64,000 nt of DNA from Acanthosoma haemorrhoidale (Eukaryota; Arthropoda; Insecta; Hemiptera; Acanthosomatidae), in assembly GCA_930367205.1 (NCBI GenBank), contig OV884012.1, positions 58,983,239 through 59,047,238 of the forward strand, in the 5' to 3' direction. The position numbers and the translations under genes were made by a program. Below the pieces are notes generated by a model. That model saw only the letters and a program-made list of their open reading frames with translations. It was not told where the DNA came from and searched no databases. Of this stretch, positions 11,440 to 22,109 are shown piece after piece. Numbering within the stretch: position 1 is the first letter of the stretch; each line of letters begins with the position of its first letter.

Positions 11440-13373
11440 TCGCGTAGGTAGCGCAACGCGAATGGTTCTTCCTGCGGCGGATCGTCCTCCATGGCGTTAA
11501 CGACTAAATCCCTCGACAGCCAATCCGCCACCGCGTTCTCGCTCCCTTTTTTGTGGGCCACCCGAAATGTATACGGCGCCAGACGCTCCTTCCAACGGGC
11601 CACCCTCGCGGAGGATTCCTTCAGCGTTCCGACATAGACCAACGGCTTATGGTCTGTGAACAACTCGAACCGTCGTCCATAGACGTACGGTCGGAAGTGT
11701 TCCACCCCCCACACCACTGCCAACAATTCGCGTTCGATCGCGCTATATCTCCTCTCAGCCGGATTTAGTTTGCGCCCCGCGTAGGCAATCGGTTTCTCCC
11801 CCTCGCTGTAGGCTTGCGAAAGTACCGCTCCTATTGCTGCTTCACTCGCGTCCGTCGTGATTTTAAACGGTCTGTCAAAATCTGGAAACGCCAGTAGGGG
11901 TCGGGTTGTCAGGATCTCCCGGCATCTTTCTATACTCCTTAGTTGTGTGGGCCCCAATTGAAATTGCCTCCCCTTCTTCAATAGCTCGGTTAGCGGTCCG
12001 GTTAGTTCTGCGATTCCCGGTATGAATTTTCTATAATAGTTAACCATGCCTAGGAACCGCCGCACCCCGCGCACGTTCCTGGGTAGCGGTGCCTCGCGGA
12101 TGACCCGCACCCTGTCGGGATCCGGTCTTACCCCTTTGCTCGAGACCACGTGCCCCAGGAATCGGATCTCGCTTAACCAGAACTGTGACTTCTCCCTTGA
12201 TAATTTCAACCCGAATTCCCGGATCCTGGTGAGGACCTCTCGCAGGTGCTGGGCGTGCTCCTCTCTCGTTTTACTGAAAACAATCAAATCGTCCATATAG
12301 ACCTGCGAGAAATCCTCCCCCAGGCCGCTCTGCAGTTCATCCATGAGCCGTTGGAACGTCAGCGGGGCCCCTTTTAGCCCGAAGGGCATCCACACAAATT
12401 CGAAATGCCCACGTTCCCAGGTGAAGGCGGTCTTCCCGGCATCCTCCTCCGCCATCCTAACTTGGTGGTAGCCGCTCTTGAGATCTAGTGTACTAAATAT
12501 GACTGCTCCCGACAGCCTGTCTAGGATGTCCTCGATCCTTGGCAGCGGATACCGTTCGTCTTGGGTGACCTCGTTTAGTTTCCTGTAGTCTACTACTACC
12601 CTATATTTCTTCCCCTCTTCCCCCTCCCCTGTCGACCGCTTCTCTACTACCCACAGCGGGCTGTTGAACGGGGACTTGCTCGCTCTGATTATCCCTTGTT
12701 CGCGCAGCTCCGTTAGCTGTTCCCTTATAATTTCCCTCATCGCCTGTGGGTACCTCCTATCCTTCACATATACGGGCGCCTCCGTTGTTAACCTAATGCG
12801 ATGTTCCGTTCTTCCCGTGGTGGGGAGCGTTTCGCCCTCCCGATAAAACAGATCGCTATTTTCCCTTATGACCTTCTTCACGGGTTCTTCGTCGCATAGG
12901 GCCGCTCCGATCCTAACCCCCTTCTCCCCCCCGCGCCCCCCTTTTACGACGTACCTGTCTGTTCCCAATTTGAACCTCCACAGGCCCTTTCCGTACTTTA
13001 GGTCAAGTCCCGCCATTCTTATTGCGTCGCACCCTATAATTACGTCGTAGTCGGTGGACACCCTACTTACGACGTGCATCTGCACTGCTATTCCTTTTCT
13101 GCCAAGTTCGCCCAACTCTACCACCACCTCCCCTGCCGTCTTACAGCGCCCGCTAATCGTCGTGATCACGCATTCGCAGCGTTTTCTTCGTGACCACACC
13201 CCCAATTCCCTAGCCCCTCTTTCACTTATTATTGAGTGGGTGCTCCCTGTATCTAGTAGGAATTTCAACCCAGACTCCCCCCACCTCGCCACGGGCAACC
13301 TCTTACTCCCCTCTCCCTTAATACTGTTGACTATTATCCCCCCTTCCCGGTTGCCCCGCCCCTCCTCGCACCC
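11256..13373 (-). CDS. Ty3/gypsy protease, reverse transcriptase and RNase H
   Basis: Long minus-strand frame, 680 residues counting from 13298, with 25 further codons open back to the gag stop. Protease: LLDTGSTHS at about residues 14-22. Reverse transcriptase: about 170-390, with FSTLDLKSGYHQV, FVWMPFGLKGAP and the catalytic YMDD at 334-337. RNase H: about 475-595, with TTDASEAAIGAVL, ERELLAVVWGVEHF, TDHKPLVYVG and VADWLSRD. The linker after RNase H carries a 33-residue tandem duplication (EPFALRYLREWAENGPE at 611-627 and a near copy at 644-660). All key catalytic motifs are intact up to the end of the frame at 11256. Confidence 0.92.
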   Translation of the reverse strand, partial: GCEEGRGNREGGIIVNSIKGEGSKRLPVARWGESGLKFLLDTGSTHSIISERGARELGVWSRRKRCECVITTISGRCKTAGEVVVELGELGRKGIAVQMHVVSRVSTDYDVIIGCDAIRMAGLDLKYGKGLWRFKLGTDRYVVKGGRGGEKGVRIGAALCDEEPVKKVIRENSDLFYREGETLPTTGRTEHRIRLTTEAPVYVKDRRYPQAMREIIREQLTELREQGIIRASKSPFNSPLWVVEKRSTGEGEEGKKYRVVVDYRKLNEVTQDERYPLPRIEDILDRLSGAVIFSTLDLKSGYHQVRMAEEDAGKTAFTWERGHFEFVWMPFGLKGAPLTFQRLMDELQSGLGEDFSQVYMDDLIVFSKTREEHAQHLREVLTRIREFGLKLSREKSQFWLSEIRFLGHVVSSKGVRPDPDRVRVIREAPLPRNVRGVRRFLGMVNYYRKFIPGIAELTGPLTELLKKGRQFQLGPTQLRSIERCREILTTRPLLAFPDFDRPFKITTDASEAAIGAVLSQAYSEGEKPIAYAGRKLNPAERRYSAIERELLAVVWGVEHFRPYVYGRRFELFTDHKPLVYVGTLKESSARVARWKERLAPYTFRVAHKKGSENAVADWLSRDLVVNAMEDDPPQEEPFALRYLREWAENGPEIPVVQQSAEEERTPPTEPFAVRYLREWAEAGPELPLLRGKPGRKYRRRNGQGN

Positions 13374-13863
13374 TCAATCTTTCCTCCCTCGGCCCGTTAC
13401 TACTTCCACCCCCGATGGCCCCCCCTTCCCTGGGACCCTTCCACTTACCTCCCTTTTGTCCCTGGCCGGGCCGCTGCGCTCGGACGGGTCGCTCTCCTCC
13501 CCTGATGATCTGTCGGTGCTCGACTGTCTGTCGCTCCGCCGGCTCGTCTCCCTGGAGTCCCAGCGCTGGCAGTTAACCTCCATTGGTTCCGGCCTGTGTC
13601 CTCTTCTTCTATTTTCGCCTGCCCGCCTCGGGCATTCTCTTGCCACGTGTCCCCGCCGTCCGCACTCGTAGCACCTCGTTAATGTGCATTGGGCCGCCAA
13701 GTGGCCCGTCTTGTTACATTCATAACAACGTCTTTCTGCCCGCCGCGGTCTCTCGTCCTGCATTCTGGGTGATCTCCTCGGTGCACCCGCACCCCTTGTT
13801 CTCTCAATTCTTTGAAACGGCGGTCTCCTTCTCGGCGTCCTGACTTCAGTCCAGTCAGCTGTA
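13374..13863 (-). CDS. Ty3/gypsy gag, nucleocapsid end (partial)
   Basis: The frame shows two CCHC zinc knuckles, CYECNKTGHLAAQC and CYECGRRGHVAREC, in an arginine-rich context typical of the RNA-packaging nucleocapsid. Upstream of the first Met (13763) the same frame stays open with basic residues to about 13863, where LINE sequence begins, so matrix and capsid are gone. The frame ends with TGA at 13376-13374. Pol continues in exactly the same frame after this stop. Confidence 0.8.
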
Positions 13864-13870
13864 GTTCCAG

Positions 13871-14447
13871 ATGTATGAGAAGGATATAGGGTGTGGAATG
13901 CCTAAAGGAGGCGGGTGGAATCAGAAAGGTAGTGAGAGTCTACCGAGGGTGGAGCCTAGGGGTACCTAGGCAATGGTTTGTAGTCGGCAAGGTCAAGCCT
14001 GGTTGGCTTGATAAGTTGGCCTCTCGGCCGGAAGGTCGGCCCTGCTTAAACAGGTAGATGGGGTCTTTAGCTTCGGTTGAGTCGGCCGGGAGATCGGCCT
14101 CGATCTCTCGGCTGGGTGTAGATCTTCAGTCTCCGTCAGGGGGCTCGGGTTCGATCACGTCCATCTGTCTCTAGGCTTTGGCGGTCCAGCAGTGCTTCCA
14201 TCTGACGGGCATTGGTGGTGGTTGAAGGTCGGAGAATAGTGGGTTATGGCTGTGTCGGAGTGAGTCGAAAAATTTGATGTGCCTTCTCTTGATGAAGTCT
14301 TGAATGGTGAGCACTTCAAATATTTTGTGCATCTCGTCTGCCTTCATTCGGTCGAACGGGGTATGTTTGAGGAAGGTGCGGAGAACTCTGTTCTGAAATT
14401 GCTGGAGCGTTTTGAGAGTGTTAGGAGTCAGATACTTGAAGAGAGGG
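13871..14447 (-). pseudogene. LINE 3' end, left inverted arm (5'-truncated)
   Basis: The minus-strand frame reads LFKYLTPNTLKTLQQFQNRV, then LRTFLKHTPFDRMKADEMHK and a FFDSLRHSHNPLFSDLQ tail. This is the C-terminal stretch after the RT domain of jockey/I/CR1-like non-LTR elements (compare 'LQ.VQN..LR' in that group). About 300 bases of 3' untranslated sequence follow. The copy starts abruptly at the 14447 side with CCCTCTCTTCAAG and is inverted relative to 17188-17755, to which it is about 90% identical apart from small deletions. Its outer end abuts the Ty3/gypsy element. Confidence 0.75.
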
Positions 14448-14718
14448 TATGTTTTTTATTTCCTCTTTGTTATCCATTAGGTTTAGGGTGGTTTACGGTA
14501 AGTCATTTGTATAATGCAGTTCTTCGCATTGTTTATTCACCGTATTTTGTTTATTATTTCCTAATTTATTTTCCGAGTATGTTTGGTCTCTTTTTTTCTA
14601 ATTTTCTAATTTATTTTCCGAGTACGTTTGGGCTCTTTTATGCTTATTTCCTAACATTGGTCCTGCTCCTCTGAAGGAGGTGAATTGATTTGTTATATTA
14701 TTATTTAAGCTTTTATTA

Positions 14719-15960
14719 TTAACACGTTGCCGCACAATTTTAATTTGACGGTCGTGCTCAGAAACACATTTTTTTTTTCAATTGTTTATGACTGCCAGAT
14801 GAAATCGAGTGTAAGTTGTATGTTTGGAAGTAAAAACTATCACGTTTGGCCACAGTTTTTCCAAAAAAACTGTCGACTGCTATACCGTCATTTGCTCATC
14901 ATGTCATTTTTTCTCTTCCTGGAGCAAATGACGGCTATGACCGTCGTGACGACTATACGGCATTTGCTTTACTAATTAAAAATGATTCCTATGAATAAAA
15001 GAGAGTAAATAGGTGTAAACTTAACACAAGAAAATCAGTTCGAAACAAAATTATCATTTGTAATTTATTTTGCTTATAAAATAGTAAATATTAATTCAGG
15101 GAACAAATTACATACATACAAGAAAGCATTATAAATGATAGGATTCGAAGCCTTCTGGACGCAATGGTGGTTTATGCGGACAAGTTTTACATCTATATGA
15201 GGTTTCTTTTCTAATTTGGTTGGTCGAACATTGTCTGCAACGTAAAAAGTAAGTTTTACGCTGAAAATCAACAGGTGGAGGTATCTTTTCCAAGAAATGT
15301 TGTTGTGTACAATTTGTGGATGTCAGTGGTAATAAATTTATTTGGTTCGGTTGACCACGCGTTGATGCTAATGCCACTAAATTCTTTCCAGAAATCTCAG
15401 TATTAGGTAGTGCGATCAGTGATTGTATTAGCAAATCTCTAAACTGTAGGAATGTCGTTGATTTATGAAACTGTCGATAGATAAGGTAGGAATTCCAAAC
15501 GCATTGGTCTAAAAAATGAAAAAGACGTTTTTTATACATTTTATATGTTCGCCCCTTTTTAACTTCTTTGATGTTACTTCTTTCGGATTACCTTTTCTGT
15601 TAGAACGAAGCGTTCCGGTTGTGTGTGTTTTATGTTTTAGCAGCTCTTTTGACAACTCGATACTGTTGTAAAAATTGTCTATAAAGAGATGATGTCCTTT
15701 ACTCAAATATGGCTGCATTAACCGTAAAACAAGACTACTTCTTTTTGATTTTTCCTGTATGTTGTCTGATTTTCCCTTTGTTATCATACCAAATATCGTC
15801 ATCGTCGATAATTCGCTCATTATCTGTCATTATCAAGTATTAAAAAATACTTACAGAATAAATGGTTCGTCTTCACAGAAACACACTTTTCAACTGCATG
15901 AACTGAAATGTACTAAACATTTGGTACGACTTCCGAACGTTATCGCCACCGTGAACGACT
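14719..15960 (-). pseudogene. piggyBac-type transposase relic with one terminal end
   Basis: Minus strand. 15509-15820 carries HHLFIDNFYNSIELSKELL, which holds the second catalytic Asp region, followed by TTGTLRSNRKGNPKEV. 15129-15539 carries RLFHFLDQCVWNSYLIYRQF and the C-terminal cysteine-rich domain (RCRQC...YRCKTCPHKPPLRPE). Between RGEH and YKKRLF the normal 70-100 residues with the third Asp are missing, and the N-terminal half and first Asp are absent. A TTAA at 14719-14722 is followed by CACGTTGCCGCAC, a plausible 3' terminus. An imperfect inverted copy of the subterminal CAAATGACGGCTAT (14925-14945) occurs near 15955-15980. No opposite terminus was found. Confidence 0.85.
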
Positions 15961-16038
15961 GTTATAGCCGTCATTTGTCTCTAGATGCCCAAATGTTTCG
16001 AAGCGGTAAAGCATGAGAAAACGCCTGAAAGGACAATA

Positions 16039-16145
16039 CGCAGGGGTCTGAAAAGTCTCCAACCTCAACATGAAGATGATAATAAAATAAATAAAAGCTA
16101 GTGAAAAAAAAGCTTTGTAAGGTCGGAAACTTTTCAGACCGCCCG
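16039..16145. mobile_element. 107-bp Tc1/mariner-like MITE with TA target duplication
   Basis: Terminal inverted repeats of about 27 bp: left CGCAGGGGTCTGAAAAGTCT, then CCAACCT; right, complemented, CGGGCGGTCTGAAAAGTTTC, then CGACCTT. They are flanked by TA at 16037-16038 and 16146-16147. The interior is A-rich with no coding sequence. TA flanks and the GGTCTGAAAAGT ends fit a deletion derivative of a Tc1/mariner element. Confidence 0.7.
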
Positions 16146-17187
16146 TAAATATCCTGTCTGGTATGCTTTTCGAATTTTTTTTCGATGTATTACTCAATTG
16201 AGAATTGACGGTCAAGATTGACCGTCCCCTTCTGATCCTCGTAAAGATTTATGGTTGGCTGGGACATTTGTAATGATCTTTTCCAGGAAAGCTTGCCAAC
16301 GCTTTTACATCAGGGAAGGTAATATGTAGCCAAAACGATATTTGATCCCAAATATTGAATAGGTTGATATGCGAGACAGATTTTATTTAAAAAATACCAT
16401 AACTTATAGTATAATAATAAACATGTTCAATCATATGTACGAGTATATACAATTCTGCAGTGATGTCCTTATTATACTCTTATCATTAGTCATCATTATA
16501 TCATCTCTTATCTGGCTCAAATTACAATTGTATTCATTGTAGTTATTGGTTTCTTGAAAGTTTAAAGAGTATTTCAATAGGTTTTTGAACCAAAATCTAC
16601 TCAAAAACACATGTAATACACACAAAAATCTAAAGAGTTGGTGAAATCGATATGTATTCATACAATTTCCTTACAACCGCTAAACGCCACATGCAGAATT
16701 TTTAGCCTAGCTGTGATGATTTTTAGTCATTAATCAACATAGTATTAAAATTAAAATACTTCCATTTCATCGGGTTCTATCACAACGTCCATAAGTATCT
16801 CCTGAGTAGTCCGTCCTTCAGGGTCTTTGTGAATGCCCTGTTATTAAAATATTTCGCTAAATGTCTCATTTGATTTTGGGAGGATGTGCAAGTTATAGCC
16901 ATTCCCGTGAAACGTGGGCAAGTGTCAATTATTAAATGATTAGTTGGTATTTTTTTTAAATACCATGTGTACATAAATATATATTTTTTCAAACTATAAT
17001 AAACCAATATAGTGATTAAAACTTTCGTTTACATCGTTGAACATAAACTCAGCGAAAGTTTTTTTTTAGAGGGCTAATATTTTACATGATAGTTCCGTTC
17101 AATGATCCAATGTCCTCTCCCGTGAAAAATAATGCAGGTTCATTTATGAATTAGTTAGTAGTAAGCAATTTATGAGATGTATGGGAC

Positions 17188-17755
17188 CCCTCTCTTCAAG
17201 TATCTGACCCCTAACACTCTCAAAACGCTCCAGCAATTTCAAAACAGAGTTCTCCGCACCTCCCTCAAACATACCCCGTTCGACCGAATGAAGGCAGACG
17301 AGATGCATAAAAAATTTGAAGTGCTCACCATTCCAGATTTCATCAAGAGAAGGCATCAAATTTTTCGACTCACTCCGACACAGCCACAACTCACTATTCT
17401 CCGACCTTCAACCACCACCAATGCCCATTAGATGGAAGCACTGCAGGGCCACCGAAGCCTGGAGACAGATGGACGTGATCGAACCCTAGCCCCCTGACGG
17501 AGACTGAAGATCTACACCCAGCCGACTCAACCGAAGCTACAAGACCCAATCTACCTGTTTAAGCAGGTTCGGCCTTCCGGTCGAGAGGCCGACTTATCTC
17601 AGGCCCCTCCCTGGACGGTCAAGCCAGGGCGACTAGAAACCATTGCCTAGGTACCCCTAGGCTCCACCCTCGGTAGACTCTCACTACCTTCCCGATTCCA
17701 CCCGCCTCCTTTAGGCATTCCACACCCTATATCCTTCTCATACATTCTTCAAATG
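17188..17755 (+). pseudogene. LINE 3' end, right inverted arm (5'-truncated)
   Basis: The plus-strand frame repeats the protein tail seen in 13871-14447 (LFKYLTPNTLKTLQQFQNRV, then HTPFDRMKADEMHKKF) before a frameshift and stop. The 3' untranslated part matches the left arm down to CTTCTCATACAT and lacks one block of about 35 bases. It starts at the same LINE position (CCCTCTCTTCAAG) as the left arm. The 3' side continues without homology to an A-run at 17847-17864. Confidence 0.75.
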
Positions 17756-17846
17756 GGGGACTCCCCTTAGTGAAAGGCACTCATTAACCCAAAATAATTT
17801 TCCTTTATTTTTCCCACATTCTATTTTTATAAGTTTGAGAGCTAAG

Positions 17847-17864
17847 AAAAAAAAAAAAAAAAAA
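17847..17864 (+). repeat. Poly(A) run, possible retroposon tail
   Basis: Eighteen consecutive A residues lie about 90 bases after the LINE 3' end. This could be the tail of that LINE copy or of an unrelated retroposon. No target duplication was confirmed. Confidence 0.45.
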
Positions 17865-17954
17865 TGAGAAGTAGCAGTAAACAAATAAATACGTTTACAT
17901 CATAAGAAGGGTATCAAATTATAAATTATAGTATCGTTTATGAAATTAAATTTA

Positions 17955-18240
17955 TATAATATTCTTTATTGCGCTTAAATTACAATCTGCCTACCATATT
18001 TACAATTCATCATTCACTCACACATTCATACAATATTTACAAACAGCCCAGGGGCCCCCCAAGTCCACATGGTTGTCACCTCCCTCGCGTGCGCAGGAGG
18101 AAGCGGAGTCTTGGGAGGTCCCCCACTAGCCACGCCACCGAATATGAGCGAGGCTGACGAAGAGCGCCAGACCCACATACGCTCATGACATGATTGGAGA
18201 AACTGGCCATTGCCAGGACTCCCACTGTCACACGATTATA
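17955..18240 (-). repeat. Non-LTR-type 3' end fragment, copy 1
   Basis: This stretch shares an order of short blocks with 63700-63990: CCATATTTACAA, CATTCA-rich spacer, ATATTTACAAA, and CATTGCCAGGACTCCCA versus CATTGGCAGAACTCCCA. The pattern suggests two diverged copies of the same element's 3' end. The strand is inferred and no protein part is visible. Confidence 0.35.
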
Positions 18241-21200
18241 GCAGGTCACGAGGCCACTGCCGTTTCAGTCTCCGAGGAGGATTATAGGGATGAGTGGCGC
18301 AGTGCAATGACTATGGTCAATGGGATGACGGTGTTAGGAGAGGCTACTATGGAATTTCATATACTTGGAAGGGATGAGTTCAAGAATGTAGGGTATGTTA
18401 AGATCTTTATGAAGGGTTTTGTTGCTGACATAATAAGGGGCATTTACTATTGTTCTTAGGACTATCTTTTATGAGAGTAGAAAATTTAGGAAACACTGGA
18501 GTGGAATCATTTAAGGAACTTCAAGAAACGCAACGCGTCATGGGCACCTCCATCATCATTGTCAAGACAAAGCAGCAGTGTGTTAAGGAGACAAGGTCGG
18601 CCACACCAAGCTGACTCATCTGCATCTCCTCATATGACCAAATGACCCCACCGGCCATCATGTGAATCGAAACGAAACCCACACCCAAACTCTAAGTCAA
18701 CCATTTGTTCACTTGCTTAAAATATCATACATAGAGGAACGGAGGAATAACAACATTCAACACTTCCTTGCAGACGACGGTCTCTGGGGCCTTACAAACT
18801 GTACATAGTAGCGTCTCTCCCAACGATCTAGTTTGCCTCTCTTCGATTCACACTCGTCTTTGGGATCCGGACGATTTTCGTCTACCCTTAGATTGCGAGT
18901 TCGTGGTCATTCGTCGTCGCGAGACCACATAAACTACCTATAATACCTACCCTCTTCTTCTTCTCCTGAACATAGTGCACTGTCAGGGCACACCTTCTAA
19001 GATCAATACGTATAAAGTTGACCGCCAACTAGGTCGCCAGCAAAGCTCAAAGACCACAGGTTTACCCATTTCATTTCTTTCTTGACGCCCGCCGAACAGA
19101 GGCAAGGTCGAAGAGACCATAGCCCCCGGCGGGCCCCCCCCCCTGACTAACCCGACAGAAGCAATCAACCACTGATGCTCGCTCGTCAACATCAGTTAAA
19201 TATAAACAAAAAAGTAAGGATCTCTATTTCCTGATTAATAATGTCTGTAGGTTAAAATCGAACTAAAAAAACAAAAACTCATTAAAATTGTCTTTAAAAG
19301 TATAGTCCCATTCTTCGACCCCAAATTTATACAAAGGAATGATATTTTGCATGAAAGTTTTACTTCCTACCACAGAGATATTAAAAGGAACTTTATGATA
19401 AATAATGAATATTTTCATACCATATTTAGTGTGGTCCTAAAAAGTAAATCGATGCTGTTATTATTATATATAATGTTTTAGGGGTCTTTAAGGACTATCT
19501 ATGAAGTTACAAACAGTCATTAAAATTGCCATTAACATTGCTATCATCGCCATATCGAAACCTTTGAGTGTATGATGCTTTTATATAAAGCCAAGGTGAT
19601 AAAACGTGATCTTTTGTTTCCTTTTATTGAACACGTAATTATGGGTCTGTCACTGTAAAGATTTGTCTTGTTGCCAAATTCTTATTTTTAATGGCAGGCG
19701 TATCTAAATTGAAATAGTAACTATCTCACCTCCAAAAAATAAATTTCCCAACGCCTTATTCAGTGCACTCCCTACGGTTTCGGCGTACTTTTGCAGTGAA
19801 CTATCTACAAGCTGTTCCCTAATACGGAGTCTGCTCTATCTCAGTGTTCCCGTAGAGAGCTAGGTTTTATTTGGTGGCAGAATAAAACTGGAGCATGCAC
19901 TCTAGCTCAGAAAGCAGGTAACTTGTAGATTATCTACCTTCACTAGGTATTGACAGGTACATAAGGGTATTGAACTCGATTAAACACCCAAGCAACAAAA
20001 AGCAGTTTTCTACACATTAAGTGGAGGAAAAATTCAAAAATATACTCTGTGAAAGAAGTCACTTCAACAACCTCGAGAAAATTCATACGTAGCTGGTAGC
20101 AAGTCCCTCATTAGACCCAGCCCCCTTTAGCAATTCCAGATCTCTTTCTTTCGACTGGCGGACAAAAACTTGCAAAGATCTTCCTGCTATATAAAAATGT
20201 CATGCCTTCCGTTTTATCTTATTTGAGTCTCCAAAACCTTTTTTTTTTTTTTGTTTCCCCAAAGCTTCCAACTTGAAAAGGGGGAATGGAGAAAAATAAA
20301 ATGGAAATTATTGGAGTGAAAGGAATCCTTCCCAAAACCCTTATTTTCAATTAAAGTAAAATATTAACTAAATAAAAACATGCATGAGAGTAGAAAAAAT
20401 ATTGACCGCAATAATACATATATCGATTTTACAAACTCGCAATTATAAATAAACATAATAGAATATTGATACTAATGCATTCAATCGTATGTCTGACCCT
20501 CACAGGTAACAGGAATGACATACATCAACGGCGCATGGTTTTCAATACCGCAACACCACCCTGCTCAGCAAAAGAGCATATCTACAAATTTGTTCACTAC
20601 TTCTCTCATCACATTCATGTTTTATTGTGTATATCTTTTCAGCGATATATTTAGTATTCACTCTGGCTATGTTTATTCGACAAAGTAATTATTTTACTTT
20701 ACCGAAATAGTTTAGTCTGAATCATGAATAGTTACACAACGGGAGTTGTTGAGAGGCAGGACTTGCTCTCCGTCTACCCCATCAAGGTAATGAATCTATG
20801 ATGACACATGATGATTCTTCCCTATATTTGTAGCTTTTTCAGCAATCCCAGCAATTTCCCGACATTTACTCTATCCTGAGAACAAAATAGAATATGTAAT
20901 AACGCTATTGATACTTATTCCTTATTCTTTAAAACTGCTCTTGTGACCTTGTATTTTCAATTATCTACTGCCTTTTAATGACCATCTGATCCATTACATC
21001 TTTCCGTTTCACTCTTATTCGTAACTTTTTTAGAAAATAGTACTAAATTTCCTAATTGAACCAATTGAAAACCATAGGATTTGGAGATTAGAGCTTAGGG
21101 CATTTTTCTTTAGACCTAGAAGTTTCCAAGTGTTTATTGTTACATTTGTGAAAGTTTTGTATTTCTCCGGACAGCTTTATAAAAATTCTATTGAAGTATT

Positions 21201-21940
21201 CAGCTTGTCTTGTTGGATTCTATATGAAGGTCTGAGCTTTATCCAGACGATTCCCGTTGATTCAAGTTGCACCTTAACCAAACATAAGTGTTTATGTGAG
21301 TCTTATAAACTGGTTTTTGTAATTTTCTAGATCTGAATCGACATCTACCATCGAATCAACTCTGTTGGGTGAAGTAGTGGAATTGTAGAGTGGGGTAAGC
21401 AGTATACGATACTGTTGTTGAAGGATTTCACCAATGTTTAGATTAGCGCATAGTGTTGTATGCTTCTTTGGTGGGACGGTGTTATGTTTAGCACAATTCG
21501 TTCGCGCTGGTCATGTTTTGAGGTTGTAAGGTATGGATGAAGTGTTACGAAAATGTGAGATGTGATTTGAAAGCGTTCTGCCTTTTGTAGGCTATGTAAA
21601 CTTCATCAGCGGGATTAGGTAGTGGTTCGGTCAAACACTTCAACCCAATCATAACTTACAAGTTATTTAAAATCCGTAAAGATAAGGGGTACCACTCTTT
21701 GAAAAAATTGGGCATTTAATCTTAAGAGTAAGTATGTTTTTTATGACTTAATAGTTTACTACATCAAAAAGCCAGTTGGTATTATCTCATTCCTCAAAAG
21801 AACTAAACAGTTGTTTGGAATTTACGTTCATAACAGTCTCATGTTGGTAGTGATACTTGATTTTATCTTAATTTGTCCCCATGTTTTACTGAAAAGTCTT
21901 CAAGCAACTATAATTGACGTCGCGAAATTAGAAACTTGAT
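18241..21940. other. Repeat-rich stretch without a recognised gene
   Basis: Open frames such as 18190-18459 and 20466-20654 show no motif. A short match to the 600-bp LTR family (GAACATAGTGCACTGTCAGG) sits near 18968-18988. The surrounding GC-richer sequence to about 19200 probably comes from transposons. From 19200 to 21940 I see only AT-rich non-coding DNA. Confidence 0.45.
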
Positions 21941-22109
21941 AACCCGCAATACATGTGCATATACAAGCCCTGTTGCCGCTCTGTGCTCAACTTCTCTTCT
22001 ATCCACTTGATCCCTTGACTTCGATAATGACAAGCATTAAGCAATTAGTGATTACTTCCCCACCCACTTGTATGTGGCAACACCCCAAGCGTCTACTTTC
22101 GTGACTAGG
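21941..22109 (+). repeat. Dispersed repeat, copy 1 (about 170 bp)
   Basis: AACCCGCAATACATG..., ACTTCTCTTCT.TCCAC, TTAGTGATTA and TGTATGTGGCAAC occur in the same order at 52209-52396. Identity is about 75-80% by eye in the same orientation. It is non-coding and the class is unknown. A SINE or solo LTR fragment is possible. Confidence 0.7.

Larger units (their letters stand above)
9355..13870 (-). mobile_element. Ty3/gypsy LTR retrotransposon, 5' end missing
   Basis: Minus-strand element with, in transcription order: nucleocapsid part of gag, protease, RT, RNase H, integrase, a non-coding tail with tandem repeats, a polypurine tract and one LTR. It is conspicuously GC-rich against the AT-rich surroundings. 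The coding order PR-RT-RH-IN and the motifs DTG, YMDD, TDAS and HHCC/DDE place it in Ty3/gypsy. No env frame is visible between integrase and LTR. The 5' LTR and most of gag are missing: the element stops where a LINE 3' end begins at about 13871. One in-frame stop and one frameshift break pol, and a TGA separates gag from pol. Confidence 0.9.

Noticed and set aside
13054..13843. Long plus-strand open frames opposite gag/pol
   Set aside because: They are antisense shadows of the GC-rich Ty3 coding frames and show no domains.
14279..14674. Plus-strand 131-codon frame
   Set aside because: Its first half is antisense to the LINE tail and the rest is AT-rich hydrophobic filler. The same antisense frame appears at 17144-17389.
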